A stretch of DNA of 64,000 bases, taken from Steroidobacter agaridevorans (GTDB lineage Bacteria; Pseudomonadota; Gammaproteobacteria; Steroidobacterales; Steroidobacteraceae). The position numbers and the translations under genes are program-made. Shown piece by piece: positions 18,928-31,494 of this stretch. The notes beneath the pieces were generated by a model, which saw only the letters and a program-made list of their open reading frames with translations, had not been told where the DNA came from and made no database searches. Position 1 is the stretch's first letter; every line of letters begins with the position of its first letter. The stretch lies in contig NZ_BLJO01000003.1 in the NCBI RefSeq assembly GCF_009932555.1, forward strand, positions 744,001 through 808,000. The letters are read 5' to 3'.

Positions 18928-20298
18928 ATGTTCACTCCACGTGAGCTGCAAGATCGAGTGCAAGGTAGAGCTGGGGGCAGGGCATGGCTGCCACCCGATG
19001 CTGCCGTTTGTGTCGCTTTCAGCGGCGGGCTCGATTCCACGGTGTTGTTGCATTCGTTCGCTCGGCTCGCAGCCGAGCCGAACAGCTATCGGGTGCGCGC
19101 CGTGCACATCGATCATGGATTGCATGCGGACTCGGCGCTGTGGCGGGACCACTGCGCACGTCAGGCGCAAGCGTTGCAGGTTGAATTCACCTCCATGCGT
19201 GTCGCTGTCACGGGCATCGATGAAGTCGGTCTCGAGGCCGCTGCGCGTGACGCTCGCTACGCTGCTTTCGCCAGGGAGCTGCGTCCTGGCGAATATCTTC
19301 TAGTCGGTCATCACGCCGACGATCAGTTGGAAACCATGCTGCTCGCGTTGATGCGAGGCGCCGGCGTGCTGGGCCTGGGCGCGATGCAAGTGTTCGAGCC
19401 TTTCGCTCGCGGCGCCTTGCTCCGGCCGCTCTGGGATTTCACGCGCGCCGAGTTGGAGATGTGGGCGAGGGCAGAAGGATTGCACTGGCTCACGGATCCC
19501 TCCAACACGAATCTGGCGCTCGATCGCAACTTCGTGCGTCATCGCATCGTGTCGGCGCTTCGCGAGCGCTGGCCGGCCGCCGCGCAAACGGCGCTTCGTT
19601 CCTCGCAGCACTTGCAAGAAGCCTGGCGGGCGCTGGAGCAACTAGCGGCCATCGACGCCGAGCGCGCCATCGATGGCGAGTGTCTGAGTGTCGAGGCGTT
19701 GAGGGCGCTCAATCCGGAGCGTCGCCGGAACCTGTTGCGCTATTGGATCCGCCGCCGTGGCGCGCGTGCTCCTTCGACGCGCAAGCTGGCAGGCATCGAG
19801 CACGACATGTTGGCTGCGAGCATGGATCGCGTGCCTTGCGTCGGCTGGGACGGTTGGGAGATGCGCCGCCATCGGGGCTGGCTCTATTGCGAGCAAAAGT
19901 TGCCGGCGCTCGATACCGGGCAGGCGATTGCCTGGCCTGCCCATGCGCCCCTGCAATTGCCGGCGGGCCTCGGCTCGTTACGTATCTCTCCTGGAGAGCC
20001 TGGGCGGCTCAGCGCTGCTAAGCTGCCCGCAACGTTGACTGTGCGCTTTCGCGAGGGCGGCGAGACGATTCAGCCCGTCGGTCACGCGATTCACCACAAG
20101 CTCAAGAAGCTGCTGCAAGCGTCGGCGGTCCTGCCGTGGTGGCGCGAGCGCCTGCCGCTGGTCTACGCGGGCAAGCAACTCGTCGCTGTCGGCGATTTGT
20201 GGATTGCCGACGAGTTCGCCGCGACGGACGGCGAGCCCGCCGTGTCGATCGTGTGGGAGCACCGACCCGCCATAGTCGGGCGCTACCCCAACGTATAG
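18928..20298 (+). CDS. tilS: tRNA(Ile)-lysidine synthase
   Basis: TilS attaches lysine to C34 of the CAU-anticodon tRNA-Ile so that it reads AUA. The 456-residue protein has the PP-loop ATP-binding motif SGGLDS (residues 32-37), VHIDHGLH, VGHHADDQLET, and the C-terminal TilS-specific domains ending with VAVGDLWIADEF. ATG 18928 is 14 bases after accA, matching the accA-tilS neighbourhood known in other Gammaproteobacteria. Confidence 0.96.
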   Translation: MFTPRELQDRVQGRAGGRAWLPPDAAVCVAFSGGLDSTVLLHSFARLAAEPNSYRVRAVHIDHGLHADSALWRDHCARQAQALQVEFTSMRVAVTGIDEVGLEAAARDARYAAFARELRPGEYLLVGHHADDQLETMLLALMRGAGVLGLGAMQVFEPFARGALLRPLWDFTRAELEMWARAEGLHWLTDPSNTNLALDRNFVRHRIVSALRERWPAAAQTALRSSQHLQEAWRALEQLAAIDAERAIDGECLSVEALRALNPERRRNLLRYWIRRRGARAPSTRKLAGIEHDMLAASMDRVPCVGWDGWEMRRHRGWLYCEQKLPALDTGQAIAWPAHAPLQLPAGLGSLRISPGEPGRLSAAKLPATLTVRFREGGETIQPVGHAIHHKLKKLLQASAVLPWWRERLPLVYAGKQLVAVGDLWIADEFAATDGEPAVSIVWEHRPAIVGRYPNV

Positions 20299-20372
20299 AG
20301 GATTTCTATCCGTTCTCGTCTATCCGTACGCAACGTATTGAGATACACTGCGCTCCCGTCGTGATTCATTGA

Positions 20373-22103
<1,731 letters not shown>

Positions 22104-22121
22104 TAGAGAGATTTGAAGACG

Positions 22122-24244
<2,123 letters not shown>

Positions 24245-24261
24245 GCTGATCGACACCACGC

Positions 24262-24648
24262 ATGAAGGTTCTCGCCGCCGCTCTGGTCATCGTCCTGGTG
24301 CTCTTGCAGTACCGGCTGTGGCTGGGCGACGGCGGGATGCGTGAGGTCCATCAGTTGCGCGCTCAGATCGAGCAGCAGCGCGAGCAGAATCGCGAGCTCA
24401 AGGAGCGCAATCGCACGCTGGCGGCGGAAGTGCAGGACCTGAAGAAGGGCACAGTCGCCATCGAGGAGCGGGCGCGCACCGATCTCGGCATGGTCGGTCG
24501 CGGTGAGACCTTCTACCAGGTGGTCGAGCCCAAGCCGACCGCTCAGCCCGCGACGCCGGCGCCGCCCAGCGAACCGGAAGAGAGCGGCGGTGGCAGCTCG
24601 CGCGGCAACAGCCCCGCCAGCGTCATTCAGGCTCGCTCGCCGAGATAA
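24262..24648 (+). CDS. ftsB: Cell division protein FtsB
   Basis: FtsB is a bitopic divisome protein that forms a complex with FtsL and FtsQ. The 128-residue product has one N-terminal membrane helix (residues 3-19), a coiled coil (QLRAQIEQQREQNRELKERN), then the conserved EERARTDLGMVGRGETFYQV segment. The C-terminal tail (about 30 residues, rich in Pro, Glu, Ser and Gly) is longer than in E. coli FtsB (103 residues). Confidence 0.93.
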   Translation: MKVLAAALVIVLVLLQYRLWLGDGGMREVHQLRAQIEQQREQNRELKERNRTLAAEVQDLKKGTVAIEERARTDLGMVGRGETFYQVVEPKPTAQPATPAPPSEPEESGGGSSRGNSPASVIQARSPR

Positions 24649-24692
24649 AGACTAGCGCCCGATCCTTAGTCGGACGTTTGAGGTTCCTTTTA

Positions 24693-25394
24693 GTGGATAA
24701 GAGGTTCTGGGTCGTCGTGCCCGCGGCCGGCAGTGCCCGCCGTATGGGCGCCGCTGTGCCCAAGCAATACCTGCCGCTCGCCGGCCGCACTGTGATCGAG
24801 TGGTCGCTCGCGCCGTTCCTGGCGCATGCGCGCACCGTTGCGATCGTGGTCGTGCTTGCCGAACAGGATCAGCGCTGGCCGCAGATCGCCATCGCAGGCG
24901 ATGCCAAGATCGCTACGGCAATCGGCGGCGCGGAGCGCATGGACTCGGTGCTCGCGGGCTTGCGAGCGTTGCAGGATCGCGCAGCGCCCGACGATTGGGT
25001 GCTCGTGCACGATGCAGCGAGGCCGTGCTTGTCTGCCGGCGATCTCGATCGCTTGCTGAACGAGTTGAGCAATGACGACGTGGGCGGACTGCTCGCCGCG
25101 CCGGTCGTGGATACGTTGAAACGCGCCGACGACGGCGGGCGCGTCTTGCAAACCGTGCCCAGAGAGAAACTGTGGCGTGCACTCACGCCGCAGATGTTTC
25201 GTCGCGATCTCTTGCAGAGAGCACTGCAGAGCGCCCAGGCGAAAGGCCTGGCTGTTACCGACGAGGCCCAGGCGATCGAGGCACTCGGATTGCAACCCAA
25301 GCTGGTTGCGGGCGACGCGGACAACGTCAAGATCACGTTGCCCGAAGACCTGCCGCGGGCCGAGCGCATTTTGAAATCACGGAGCGCCACATGA
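24693..25394 (+). CDS. ispD: 2-C-methyl-D-erythritol 4-phosphate cytidylyltransferase
   Basis: IspD joins CTP to methylerythritol 4-phosphate in the MEP isoprenoid pathway. From GTG 24693 the product is 233 residues; TTG 24678 is also in frame, but GAGG lies about 9 bases before 24693. The nucleotide-binding [18 protein letters not shown] is near the N-terminus, followed by [10 protein letters not shown] and [10 protein letters not shown], with [12 protein letters not shown] near the C-terminus. The stop overlaps ispF by four bases. Confidence 0.96.
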   Translation: MDKRFWVVVPAAGSARRMGAAVPKQYLPLAGRTVIEWSLAPFLAHARTVAIVVVLAEQDQRWPQIAIAGDAKIATAIGGAERMDSVLAGLRALQDRAAPDDWVLVHDAARPCLSAGDLDRLLNELSNDDVGGLLAAPVVDTLKRADDGGRVLQTVPREKLWRALTPQMFRRDLLQRALQSAQAKGLAVTDEAQAIEALGLQPKLVAGDADNVKITLPEDLPRAERILKSRSAT

Positions 25395-25882
25395 CTTCCC
25401 AACTTCGTATCGGGCAGGGGTACGACGTTCATGCATTCACCGCGGGCGATCACGTGACGCTCGGCGGTGAAAAGATTCCACACTCCCATGGCATCCTCGC
25501 GCATTCGGACGGCGACGTGCTGCTGCACGCGATCTGCGATGCGTTGCTCGGCGCGGCCGGGCTCGGCGATATCGGCATGCACTTTCCAGACACCGATCCG
25601 CGCTGGAAAGGCGCCGACAGCCGCGCGTTCGTTCGTCACGTCCGCGACCTGCTCAAGGTGAGCGACTACGTGGTCGTGAACGTCGATACGACCGTCATTT
25701 GCGAAGCGCCGCGTCTCGGCAAGTATCGAGAGGCGATGCGCTCCAACATTGCAGCCGATCTCGGCATCAACATCACTCGCGTGAACATCAAGGCCACGAC
25801 CAGCGAAAAGATGGGCTTCATCGGCCGCGCCGAAGGGCTCGCGTGTCAGGCCATCGCACTGATCGAGCATATCTCCGGATGA
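25391..25882 (+). CDS. ispF: 2-C-methyl-D-erythritol 2,4-cyclodiphosphate synthase
   Basis: IspF cyclises CDP-ME 2-phosphate in the MEP pathway. The 163-residue protein has metal ligands D12 and H14 (GQGYDVHAF) and H46 ([18 protein letters not shown]), then [11 protein letters not shown] and [22 protein letters not shown] 25391 is inside the ispD stop (ATGA), and the gene's stop overlaps truD in the same way. The frame is open far upstream inside ispD, but that part is a shadow. Confidence 0.97.
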   Translation: MTSQLRIGQGYDVHAFTAGDHVTLGGEKIPHSHGILAHSDGDVLLHAICDALLGAAGLGDIGMHFPDTDPRWKGADSRAFVRHVRDLLKVSDYVVVNVDTTVICEAPRLGKYREAMRSNIAADLGINITRVNIKATTSEKMGFIGRAEGLACQAIALIEHISG

Positions 25883-26931
25883 ATTTCGTCGACCTCATGA
25901 ATCTGCCGTGCGCCCACGGCGGACCGGCTGGCAGTGCGCGCTTGCGTGTCGCGCCGGAAGATTTCGTCGTGCGCGAATGGCTCGGTTTCGACGCGGACGG
26001 CGAGGGCGATCATCTGCTGTTGAAGGTCCGCAAGCGCGGCGCGAACACGATGTGGGTCGCAAAGCAGTTGGCGCGAATCGGCAAGATCCATCCGCGCGAT
26101 GTCGGCTTTGCGGGCTTGAAAGATCGCGATGCGGTCGCCGAGCAGGCGTTCACCGTGCCGGGCCGTTCTGCCGTTCCCAATTGGCTCGGTGTCACAGGCG
26201 ATGGCTTCGAAGTCATCGGCGCCGAACGCACGCGACGCAAACTGAAGCGGGGCGCGCTGAAGGGCAACGATTTCGAGATCGTGCTGCGCGAGTTCTCCGG
26301 CGATGCGGCGCTGCTCGAGCAGCGGCTGCAAACGCTGGCAACCGCGGGGGCGCCCAATTATTTCGGGCCGCAGCGCTTCGGTCACAATGGCTCCAATATC
26401 GCCACGGCGGTCGCCTGGTTCGAGGGCGGTCCGGCGCCGGAGCGAGCAGAGCGCGGCTTCGCGTTATCAGCGGCGCGTTCCGTCATTTTCAACGCGGTGC
26501 TGGCCGAGCGACTCAACGCGGGCACCTGGAATCGGCTGCTCGATGGCGAGGTGGTGAATCTCAACGGCAGCGGCAGTTTCTTCCTTGCCGAGACCATCGA
26601 CGACACACTGCGCGATCGTTGCCAGCAACTCGATGTGCATCCCACCGGGCCGATGTGGCACGGCGATTCGTTGCTATCGAAGGGCGCAGTCGCGACTCTT
26701 GAAACGCAGACAGCGCGGCGATTCGCGGTGCTCGCCGCAGGTTTGGCGAAGGCGAGAATGGAGCCTGAGCGCCGGCCGCTGCGCGTGCCGGTGCGAGAGC
26801 TGAAGTGGCGCATCGACGGCGCCGACGTGCATCTGCAATTTCGTTTGCAGCGAGGCTCGTTCGCGACGGCCGTGCTTCATGAGTTGATCGGCAACGCGTT
26901 CCAGGCTGAGACACCCGAAGCCGATGTTTGA
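25879..26931 (+). CDS. truD: tRNA pseudouridine(13) synthase
   Basis: TruD isomerises uridine 13 in tRNA-Glu. The 350-residue protein has the conserved N-terminal region ([28 protein letters not shown]), the catalytic aspartate in [11 protein letters not shown] (D82), [10 protein letters not shown] and GPMWHGD in the insertion, and a C-terminal [21 protein letters not shown] 25879 overlaps the ispF stop by four bases, as is usual for ispF-truD. It converges with the smr gene, with four bases between the stops. Confidence 0.96.
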   Translation: MNFVDLMNLPCAHGGPAGSARLRVAPEDFVVREWLGFDADGEGDHLLLKVRKRGANTMWVAKQLARIGKIHPRDVGFAGLKDRDAVAEQAFTVPGRSAVPNWLGVTGDGFEVIGAERTRRKLKRGALKGNDFEIVLREFSGDAALLEQRLQTLATAGAPNYFGPQRFGHNGSNIATAVAWFEGGPAPERAERGFALSAARSVIFNAVLAERLNAGTWNRLLDGEVVNLNGSGSFFLAETIDDTLRDRCQQLDVHPTGPMWHGDSLLSKGAVATLETQTARRFAVLAAGLAKARMEPERRPLRVPVRELKWRIDGADVHLQFRLQRGSFATAVLHELIGNAFQAETPEADV

Positions 26932-26935
26932 TACG

Positions 26936-27472
26936 TCACTTCACTCGCAGCAGCACGTAGACGGCGCCACTGCCGCCGTCCACCTGTCGCGCCGAGCCGA
27001 AGGCCTGGATGTTGTCGATCCTTTGCAGCCATTGGTTCACGACGTTCTTCAGCACCGGGCCGCGCGGTCCGGAGCCACGGCCCTTGCCGTGAATGATGCG
27101 AACGCAGCTCAGTCGCCGGAATACGGCCTGGGTGAGGAAGTCGCGCATGGCGGCTTTGGCTTCGGCGCCGGTCATGCCATGCAGGTCGAGCTCGGCGTCG
27201 ACGGTGTAGTGACCCCGGCGCAGCTTGACCAGGACCGATTCGGGAATGTGCGGCCGGCGGAAGCTGAGCTCGTCGCCGGTCGCGAGCATGGCCTCATCGC
27301 TCGGCGGCAGCAGGCTTTCCCTCAGGACCTCTTGCTGATCTGCCCGGGTAAAGCGCGCTCGCGGCGGCGGTTTGGGCGCCGTCGGGGCGCGCTTGCTGGT
27401 GTCACGCAAACGGCGTACGTCGCGCATCGCCTCCCGGAAGGCCTGGCTGTCATGATCCGGATCGTCGTTCAC
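26936..27472 (-). CDS. Smr-domain protein
   Basis: A 178-residue protein with an N-terminal hydrophilic region and a C-terminal Smr domain: LDLHGM at 95-100, then HGKGRGSG at 128-135 and VYVLLRVK at the end. Stand-alone Smr proteins such as E. coli SmrA have DNA-nicking nuclease activity in vitro, and SmrB cleaves mRNA at collided ribosomes. Which role applies here is not readable. It is on the opposite strand between truD and surE. Confidence 0.88.
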   Translation of the reverse strand: MNDDPDHDSQAFREAMRDVRRLRDTSKRAPTAPKPPPRARFTRADQQEVLRESLLPPSDEAMLATGDELSFRRPHIPESVLVKLRRGHYTVDAELDLHGMTGAEAKAAMRDFLTQAVFRRLSCVRIIHGKGRGSGPRGPVLKNVVNQWLQRIDNIQAFGSARQVDGGSGAVYVLLRVK

Positions 27473-27517
27473 CCGTTACTCCAGCGCCGGCTCATGAAGT
27501 CGACGCGACATTTCCAG

Positions 27518-27523
27518 TATAGT
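27518..27523 (+). promoter_or_regulatory. Candidate -10 element for surE
   Basis: TATAGT (5 of 6 consensus bases) lies 26 bases before the surE ATG, in the 77-base divergent gap with the smr gene. No good -35 hexamer stands 16-18 bases upstream, so it is only a candidate. Confidence 0.3.
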
Positions 27524-27549
27524 TCCGCGCCGCCAGCTTTCATGAATGC

Positions 27550-28317
27550 ATGAAGATTCTTCTCAGCAACGACGACGGTTACCGCGCCGAGGGCCTGCGT
27601 GCCCTCGACGAAGCGCTCACGCCGCTTGCCGACATTACCGTGGTCGCGCCCGACCGCAACCGCAGCGGTGCCAGTAACTCACTGACGCTGGACGTGCCCT
27701 TGCGCGTGATGCCGTTCGGCGAGCGCCGCTTCCTGGTGGTCAACGGCACGCCGACGGATTGCGTGCACCTGGCGGTCTCCGGACTGTTCGAAGGCGAGGA
27801 CGACCACGACATGGTGGTCTCCGGCATCAACGACGGTCCCAACCTGGGCGATGACGTGATCTACTCCGGCACGGTCGCCGCCGCCGTCGAGGGACGCTTT
27901 CTGGGCCTGCCTGCCATGGCCGTGTCGCTGGTCATTCAGCCAGACTCGGGCGTGCACTACGAGACGGCCGCACGCGTCGCTGCCGAGTTGGTGATGCGCA
28001 TTCAGCGCTCGCCGTTGCATCAGGCGACCATTCTCAACGTGAACGTCCCCGATGTTCCCTACGATCAGTTGCGCGGCTATCAGGCGACGCGCCTGGGTTT
28101 CCGCCATCGCTCCGATCCCATCGTGAAGATGGCCGATCCGCGCGGGCGTCCCGTGTATTGGGTCGGTCCTGCCGGCGGCAGTCAGGATGCCGGTCCGGGC
28201 ACCGACTTCCATGCGGTCGCGAACAATTATGTTTCGGTGACGCCGCTGCAGATCGATCTGACGCGCCATTCGATGCTCGACGACATGCGCAACTGGCTGC
28301 AGGGACGGCCTGAATGA
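27550..28317 (+). CDS. surE: 5'/3'-nucleotidase SurE
   Basis: SurE is a metal-dependent nucleoside monophosphate phosphatase, also able to act on short polyphosphate in some species. The 255-residue protein has the metal site LSNDDG (D8, D9), S39 in RSGASNS, and N94 in SGINDGPN. It overlaps pcm by four bases (ATGA at 28314-28317), the standard surE-pcm-nlpD order. Confidence 0.97.
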   Translation: MKILLSNDDGYRAEGLRALDEALTPLADITVVAPDRNRSGASNSLTLDVPLRVMPFGERRFLVVNGTPTDCVHLAVSGLFEGEDDHDMVVSGINDGPNLGDDVIYSGTVAAAVEGRFLGLPAMAVSLVIQPDSGVHYETAARVAAELVMRIQRSPLHQATILNVNVPDVPYDQLRGYQATRLGFRHRSDPIVKMADPRGRPVYWVGPAGGSQDAGPGTDFHAVANNYVSVTPLQIDLTRHSMLDDMRNWLQGRPE

Positions 28318-29015
28318 AGCCGCCCGCGCCGCCGAGAAACAACAGCGGAAACCGTGCCGGCATCGGCATGACATCGGCACGCACGCGCGAACGTTTGGTT
28401 CAGCGCCTGCGCGATCAGGGCATCGTCAATCCAGCGGTGCTCGATCAGATCCGCAACGTGCCGCGCCACTTGTTTGTCGATGAAGCGCTCGCGACGCGTG
28501 CATACGAAGATACAGCGCTGCCTATCGGGCACGGCCAGACCATCTCACAACCGTTCGTCGTCGCTCGCATGACGGAAGCGCTGATCGAAGCGGGCACGCC
28601 GGGCAAGGTGCTGGAGATCGGCACCGGCTGCGGTTATCAAACAGCGGTGATGTCGCCGCTGGTGCGGTTCATCTACAGCATCGAGCGCATCGGCGCCCTG
28701 CAGGAGCGCGCGCGGCAGCGTTTGCGGGAACTGAATATCTCCAATGTCCATTTACGTCACGGCGACGGCTTTCAGGGCTGGAGCGGGCACGCGCCTTACG
28801 ACGCCATTCTGATGGCGGCCGCGCCGCTCGCGATTCCGGACGTATTGTTTCAGCAGCTGGCGCCGGGTGGCCGCTTGATCGCGCCGGTCGGGCCCGAAGG
28901 CCGGCAACAGTTGGTGCGCATCACACGCCGTGTCGATGAACGCCGCGGCGACGAATTTCACAAGGAGACACTGGGGTTGGTCAGTTTCGTGCCGCTGCTC
29001 AAGGGACTCAACTGA
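28314..29015 (+). CDS. pcm: Protein-L-isoaspartate O-methyltransferase
   Basis: Pcm methylates isoaspartyl residues in aged proteins so that they can return to aspartate. The 233-residue protein has the SAM-binding motif [15 protein letters not shown], preceded by the post-start [18 protein letters not shown] block, and [10 protein letters not shown]. It follows surE by a four-base overlap and precedes nlpD by five bases. The first 20 residues are Pro/Asn-rich and extend beyond the E. coli N-terminus. Confidence 0.96.
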   Translation: MKPPAPPRNNSGNRAGIGMTSARTRERLVQRLRDQGIVNPAVLDQIRNVPRHLFVDEALATRAYEDTALPIGHGQTISQPFVVARMTEALIEAGTPGKVLEIGTGCGYQTAVMSPLVRFIYSIERIGALQERARQRLRELNISNVHLRHGDGFQGWSGHAPYDAILMAAAPLAIPDVLFQQLAPGGRLIAPVGPEGRQQLVRITRRVDERRGDEFHKETLGLVSFVPLLKGLN

Positions 29016-29020
29016 TTTCT

Positions 29021-29737
29021 GTGTCGCGCCGGTGGCTCGCGCCCTGCTTGATCGCGCTGGCCCTGCTGGCCGGCTGCGCGTCGAATCCGGAGCGCGCGGG
29101 CACCTATATCGTAAAGCGCGGCGACACCCTTTACTCCATCGCGTTTCGTCACAAGCTCGATTACAAAGACCTGGCGCGATGGAATCGCATCGGCCGGGAT
29201 TATGTGATTTATCCTGGCCAGACGCTGCGGCTCTCCGCTCCTGGCGGCAGCGCACGCACTGCTTCATCTGCTCCAAAAGCAGGGGCCTCCGCTTCGCGTA
29301 GAGCGACTCCACCGAAGGCACGACCCACACCGACGGCGCCCCGCCGGCCCGCAATTCCCTCCGGGCCGCCGGTGAAGTGGCAATGGCCAGTGAGCAACGG
29401 GACTGCGACGCTCACATCGCGTCCTAACGGCGGCAATGGGCTGATGATCGTGGGGCAGCTCGGTCAGGACGTGCGCGCGGCTGGGCCCGGCCGCGTCGTT
29501 TATACGGGCTCCGGGCTGCTGGGTTATGGCCAGCTGATCATCGTTAAGCACAACGAAACGTATTTGAGCGCCTACGGACATCTGCAGTCGGTGCTGACCG
29601 CGGAAGGCGATGCAGTCACCGCGGGTCAGCGCATCGCGACCATGGGCAACGGGCCGCAGGGCTCGCCGCAGCTGTATTTCGAGATCCGGATCAATGGCAC
29701 GCCGGGCAATCCGCTGACATTGCTGCCGCAACGGTGA
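29021..29737 (+). CDS. nlpD: NlpD-like lipoprotein, LysM and degenerate M23 domains
   Basis: A 238-residue outer-membrane-type lipoprotein with lipobox LLAGC (C19), one LysM domain (about residues 28-72, YIVKRGDTLYSIAFRH), a Pro/Ala-rich linker, and an M23-like C-terminal domain ending FEIRINGTPGNPLTLLPQR. E. coli NlpD activates the amidase AmiC rather than cutting peptidoglycan. Here the H of LHFEIR is Tyr (LYFEIR) and HxH is not seen, so an activator role is likely. The start is GTG 29021. No rpoS follows, unlike in E. coli and Pseudomonas. Confidence 0.92.
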   Translation: MSRRWLAPCLIALALLAGCASNPERAGTYIVKRGDTLYSIAFRHKLDYKDLARWNRIGRDYVIYPGQTLRLSAPGGSARTASSAPKAGASASRRATPPKARPTPTAPRRPAIPSGPPVKWQWPVSNGTATLTSRPNGGNGLMIVGQLGQDVRAAGPGRVVYTGSGLLGYGQLIIVKHNETYLSAYGHLQSVLTAEGDAVTAGQRIATMGNGPQGSPQLYFEIRINGTPGNPLTLLPQR

Positions 29738-29892
29738 GTGAGCAACGCGTCGAAGCGACTGGCCCGATCATTGCAGTCGAGATGACGCGTCGGCCCCCGG
29801 GGATTTCGCGAAGCGAACAAGGGTTGCGCATTGCGCGATCGTGTGTCTAAATCCGCCCCCATCGTGTCGTCGGTAATACCACCGAAGCCGGG

Positions 29893-30080
29893 TGACGGGG
29901 AGAAGACGCGGGGGCGGAGGGGGATTCGAGGAAACAGCGCGAAGAAGAACAAAAGCAAAAGAAAAAGAATATTCCGTCAGGCGACGACTCCAGTGGAGCG
30001 GCCAGGCGAGTTGGGTCGAACGATCTTCAGTCCCTCGCGTCTTCTCCCGGTCATCCTGGCCAACAGGGTGACCGGGAGAA
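29893..30080. repeat. Long inverted repeat and strong hairpin in 349-base gap
   Basis: The gap from nlpD to the Mth938-type gene holds no convincing gene. The 18 bases at 29893-29910 are inversely repeated at 30036-30053 (17 of 18 match). The second arm also forms a hairpin with 30069-30080 (12 bp at 30042-30053/30069-30080), with an inner CCTG/CAGG stem and a loop of GCCAA. Arms containing the same GGTGAC(G/C)GGGAGAA sequence thus occur three times. An extragenic palindromic repeat or a terminator for the two convergent transcripts are both possible. Confidence 0.6.
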
Positions 30081-30086
30081 TGTTCT

Positions 30087-30464
30087 TCAACTGTTCTTGA
30101 GCAGCAGCGCCGCGACGACGGTGCGTCCCTCGCTCGCGAGAATGTTATAGGTGCGGCACGCCGCGCCTGTATCCATCACTTCACAACCGATGCCGCGCGA
30201 CATCACTGCGCCCAGCACCTCGGGCGCGGGGAATTCCTGCTTCGGGCCCGAACCGATCACGATCAATTCGGGCTGCATCGCCAGCGCCGGCTGCAGATCG
30301 TCGAGCGTCAACTCGGCGACGCTCTGCGGCCGCCAGTCGCTGACGATCCGATCCGCTTTCACCAGGCAGCTGCCGTGAATCACGGTCTCGCCGATGCGCA
30401 CCTCGCTGTCCCCGTAGGAGCGGATCAGGTTGATGCCTGCAATTTTCTCGTCGGTGAGTTTCAT
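30087..30464 (-). CDS. Mth938/DUF498 domain protein
   Basis: A 125-residue protein of the Mth938-like fold (DUF498, NDUFAF3-related): SDWRPQSVAELTLDDL, LIVIGSGPKQEFP, GIGCEVMDTGAACRTYNIL, EGRTVVAALL. NDUFAF3 assists complex I assembly in mitochondria; the bacterial role is not established. ATG 30464 fits the family; the frame is open further upstream but overlaps the divergent gene. Its start lies 34 bases from that gene, and a strong hairpin follows its stop. Confidence 0.88.
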   Translation of the reverse strand: MKLTDEKIAGINLIRSYGDSEVRIGETVIHGSCLVKADRIVSDWRPQSVAELTLDDLQPALAMQPELIVIGSGPKQEFPAPEVLGAVMSRGIGCEVMDTGAACRTYNILASEGRTVVAALLLKNS

Positions 30465-30498
30465 TGGGCTACCATAGCGCAGGTCGCAAGCCGCTGCG

Positions 30499-31494
30499 TT
30501 GAAGATGTTGAAGACGCTGACTTTGATCGTTTCGGGCCTGAATCCCTTGCGCGCCGGGGATGAGGCCGGCCCCGCTCGATGGCCGCAACTCGCGCGTCTC
30601 GCCGGCCGCGGCTCCGTGGGCAAGCGACCGATCGAAGCCCGCCAGGATGCCTTGCATGCGGCCATCCTCGACGCACTTCAACTCCACGATGTTGCCGATA
30701 AGTATCCCAGTGCCGCGGTCATTCGTACTGGCCTTACTGGTGAGCGCGCCGGCGGTTTCTGGCTGCGCGCGCAGCCTATACACTTCGCCGCGGGTTTGGA
30801 TCGGTTGACGACGGTGCCTCTGCACGGCCAAGCGCGCATGAGCATTGCTGAACGCAACTCGTTGGCGCCGAGGTTCGCCGATCATCTACAGTCCACGGGC
30901 TTCGAGCTGCACGACGGCGCTGATGGCGAATGGCTACTGCGCAGCGAAGCGCCGCTGCAAGTGCAGACCGTCACTCCCGAGTTTGCTGCTGCAAATCCGG
31001 CGGAACACATTCTGCCGAGCGGGCGCGATGCGGCCGGGCTGCGGCGGTTGATGACCGAGCTGCAAATGTTGTTACACGAGCATCCGGTCAACACACAGCG
31101 TCAGCTGCGAGGCTTGCCGGCGCTGAATGCGATCTGGTTGCATGGGGAAGGAATGTTGAGTGACGTGAGTGCACAGGCACTGCCCGCCGCCTGCGGCGAT
31201 GATGTTTATTTGCGTGGCGTCTTTCGCCTGCATGAGCGGCCGATGCAGTCGCAGCCGGCGGATGCTGCTTCGCTGCTGTCTCGAATCAGCGGACCGACGG
31301 TGGCTTTCATCGATGCGGCCGATGTCGAGGCGCTCGAGACAAAGTGGCTGGCGCCGGCGAGTCGCGCCTTGATGAGCGGCGCGATCGCCCGGCTCACCGT
31401 GATGTTCGATGGGTGGCAGGTCGTCGCCGACCGCGCCGCCATGTTCAAGCTGTGGCGTCGTGATTTGCAGCCGGCGAACTGGGCTGCATGTTGA
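30499..31494 (+). CDS. RpfE-type regulatory/phosphoglycerate-mutase-like protein
   Basis: A 331-residue protein resembling the RpfE family of Xanthomonas, distantly related to cofactor-independent phosphoglycerate mutase (AIWLHGEGMLSDV; AGGFWLRAQPIHFAAGLDRL). In Xanthomonas rpfE lies with recJ, prfB and lysS, as here, although rpfB, rpfF, rpfC and rpfG are not in this window. RpfE was implicated in extracellular enzyme and polysaccharide output there, but its biochemistry is unknown. The stop overlaps recJ by 7 bases. Confidence 0.75.
   Translation: MKMLKTLTLIVSGLNPLRAGDEAGPARWPQLARLAGRGSVGKRPIEARQDALHAAILDALQLHDVADKYPSAAVIRTGLTGERAGGFWLRAQPIHFAAGLDRLTTVPLHGQARMSIAERNSLAPRFADHLQSTGFELHDGADGEWLLRSEAPLQVQTVTPEFAAANPAEHILPSGRDAAGLRRLMTELQMLLHEHPVNTQRQLRGLPALNAIWLHGEGMLSDVSAQALPAACGDDVYLRGVFRLHERPMQSQPADAASLLSRISGPTVAFIDAADVEALETKWLAPASRALMSGAIARLTVMFDGWQVVADRAAMFKLWRRDLQPANWAAC

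Noticed and set aside
29831-30100. 89-residue plus-strand frame in the nlpD downstream gap
   Set aside because: It covers the inverted-repeat region, has no credible start signal and a Lys/Arg-biased composition.
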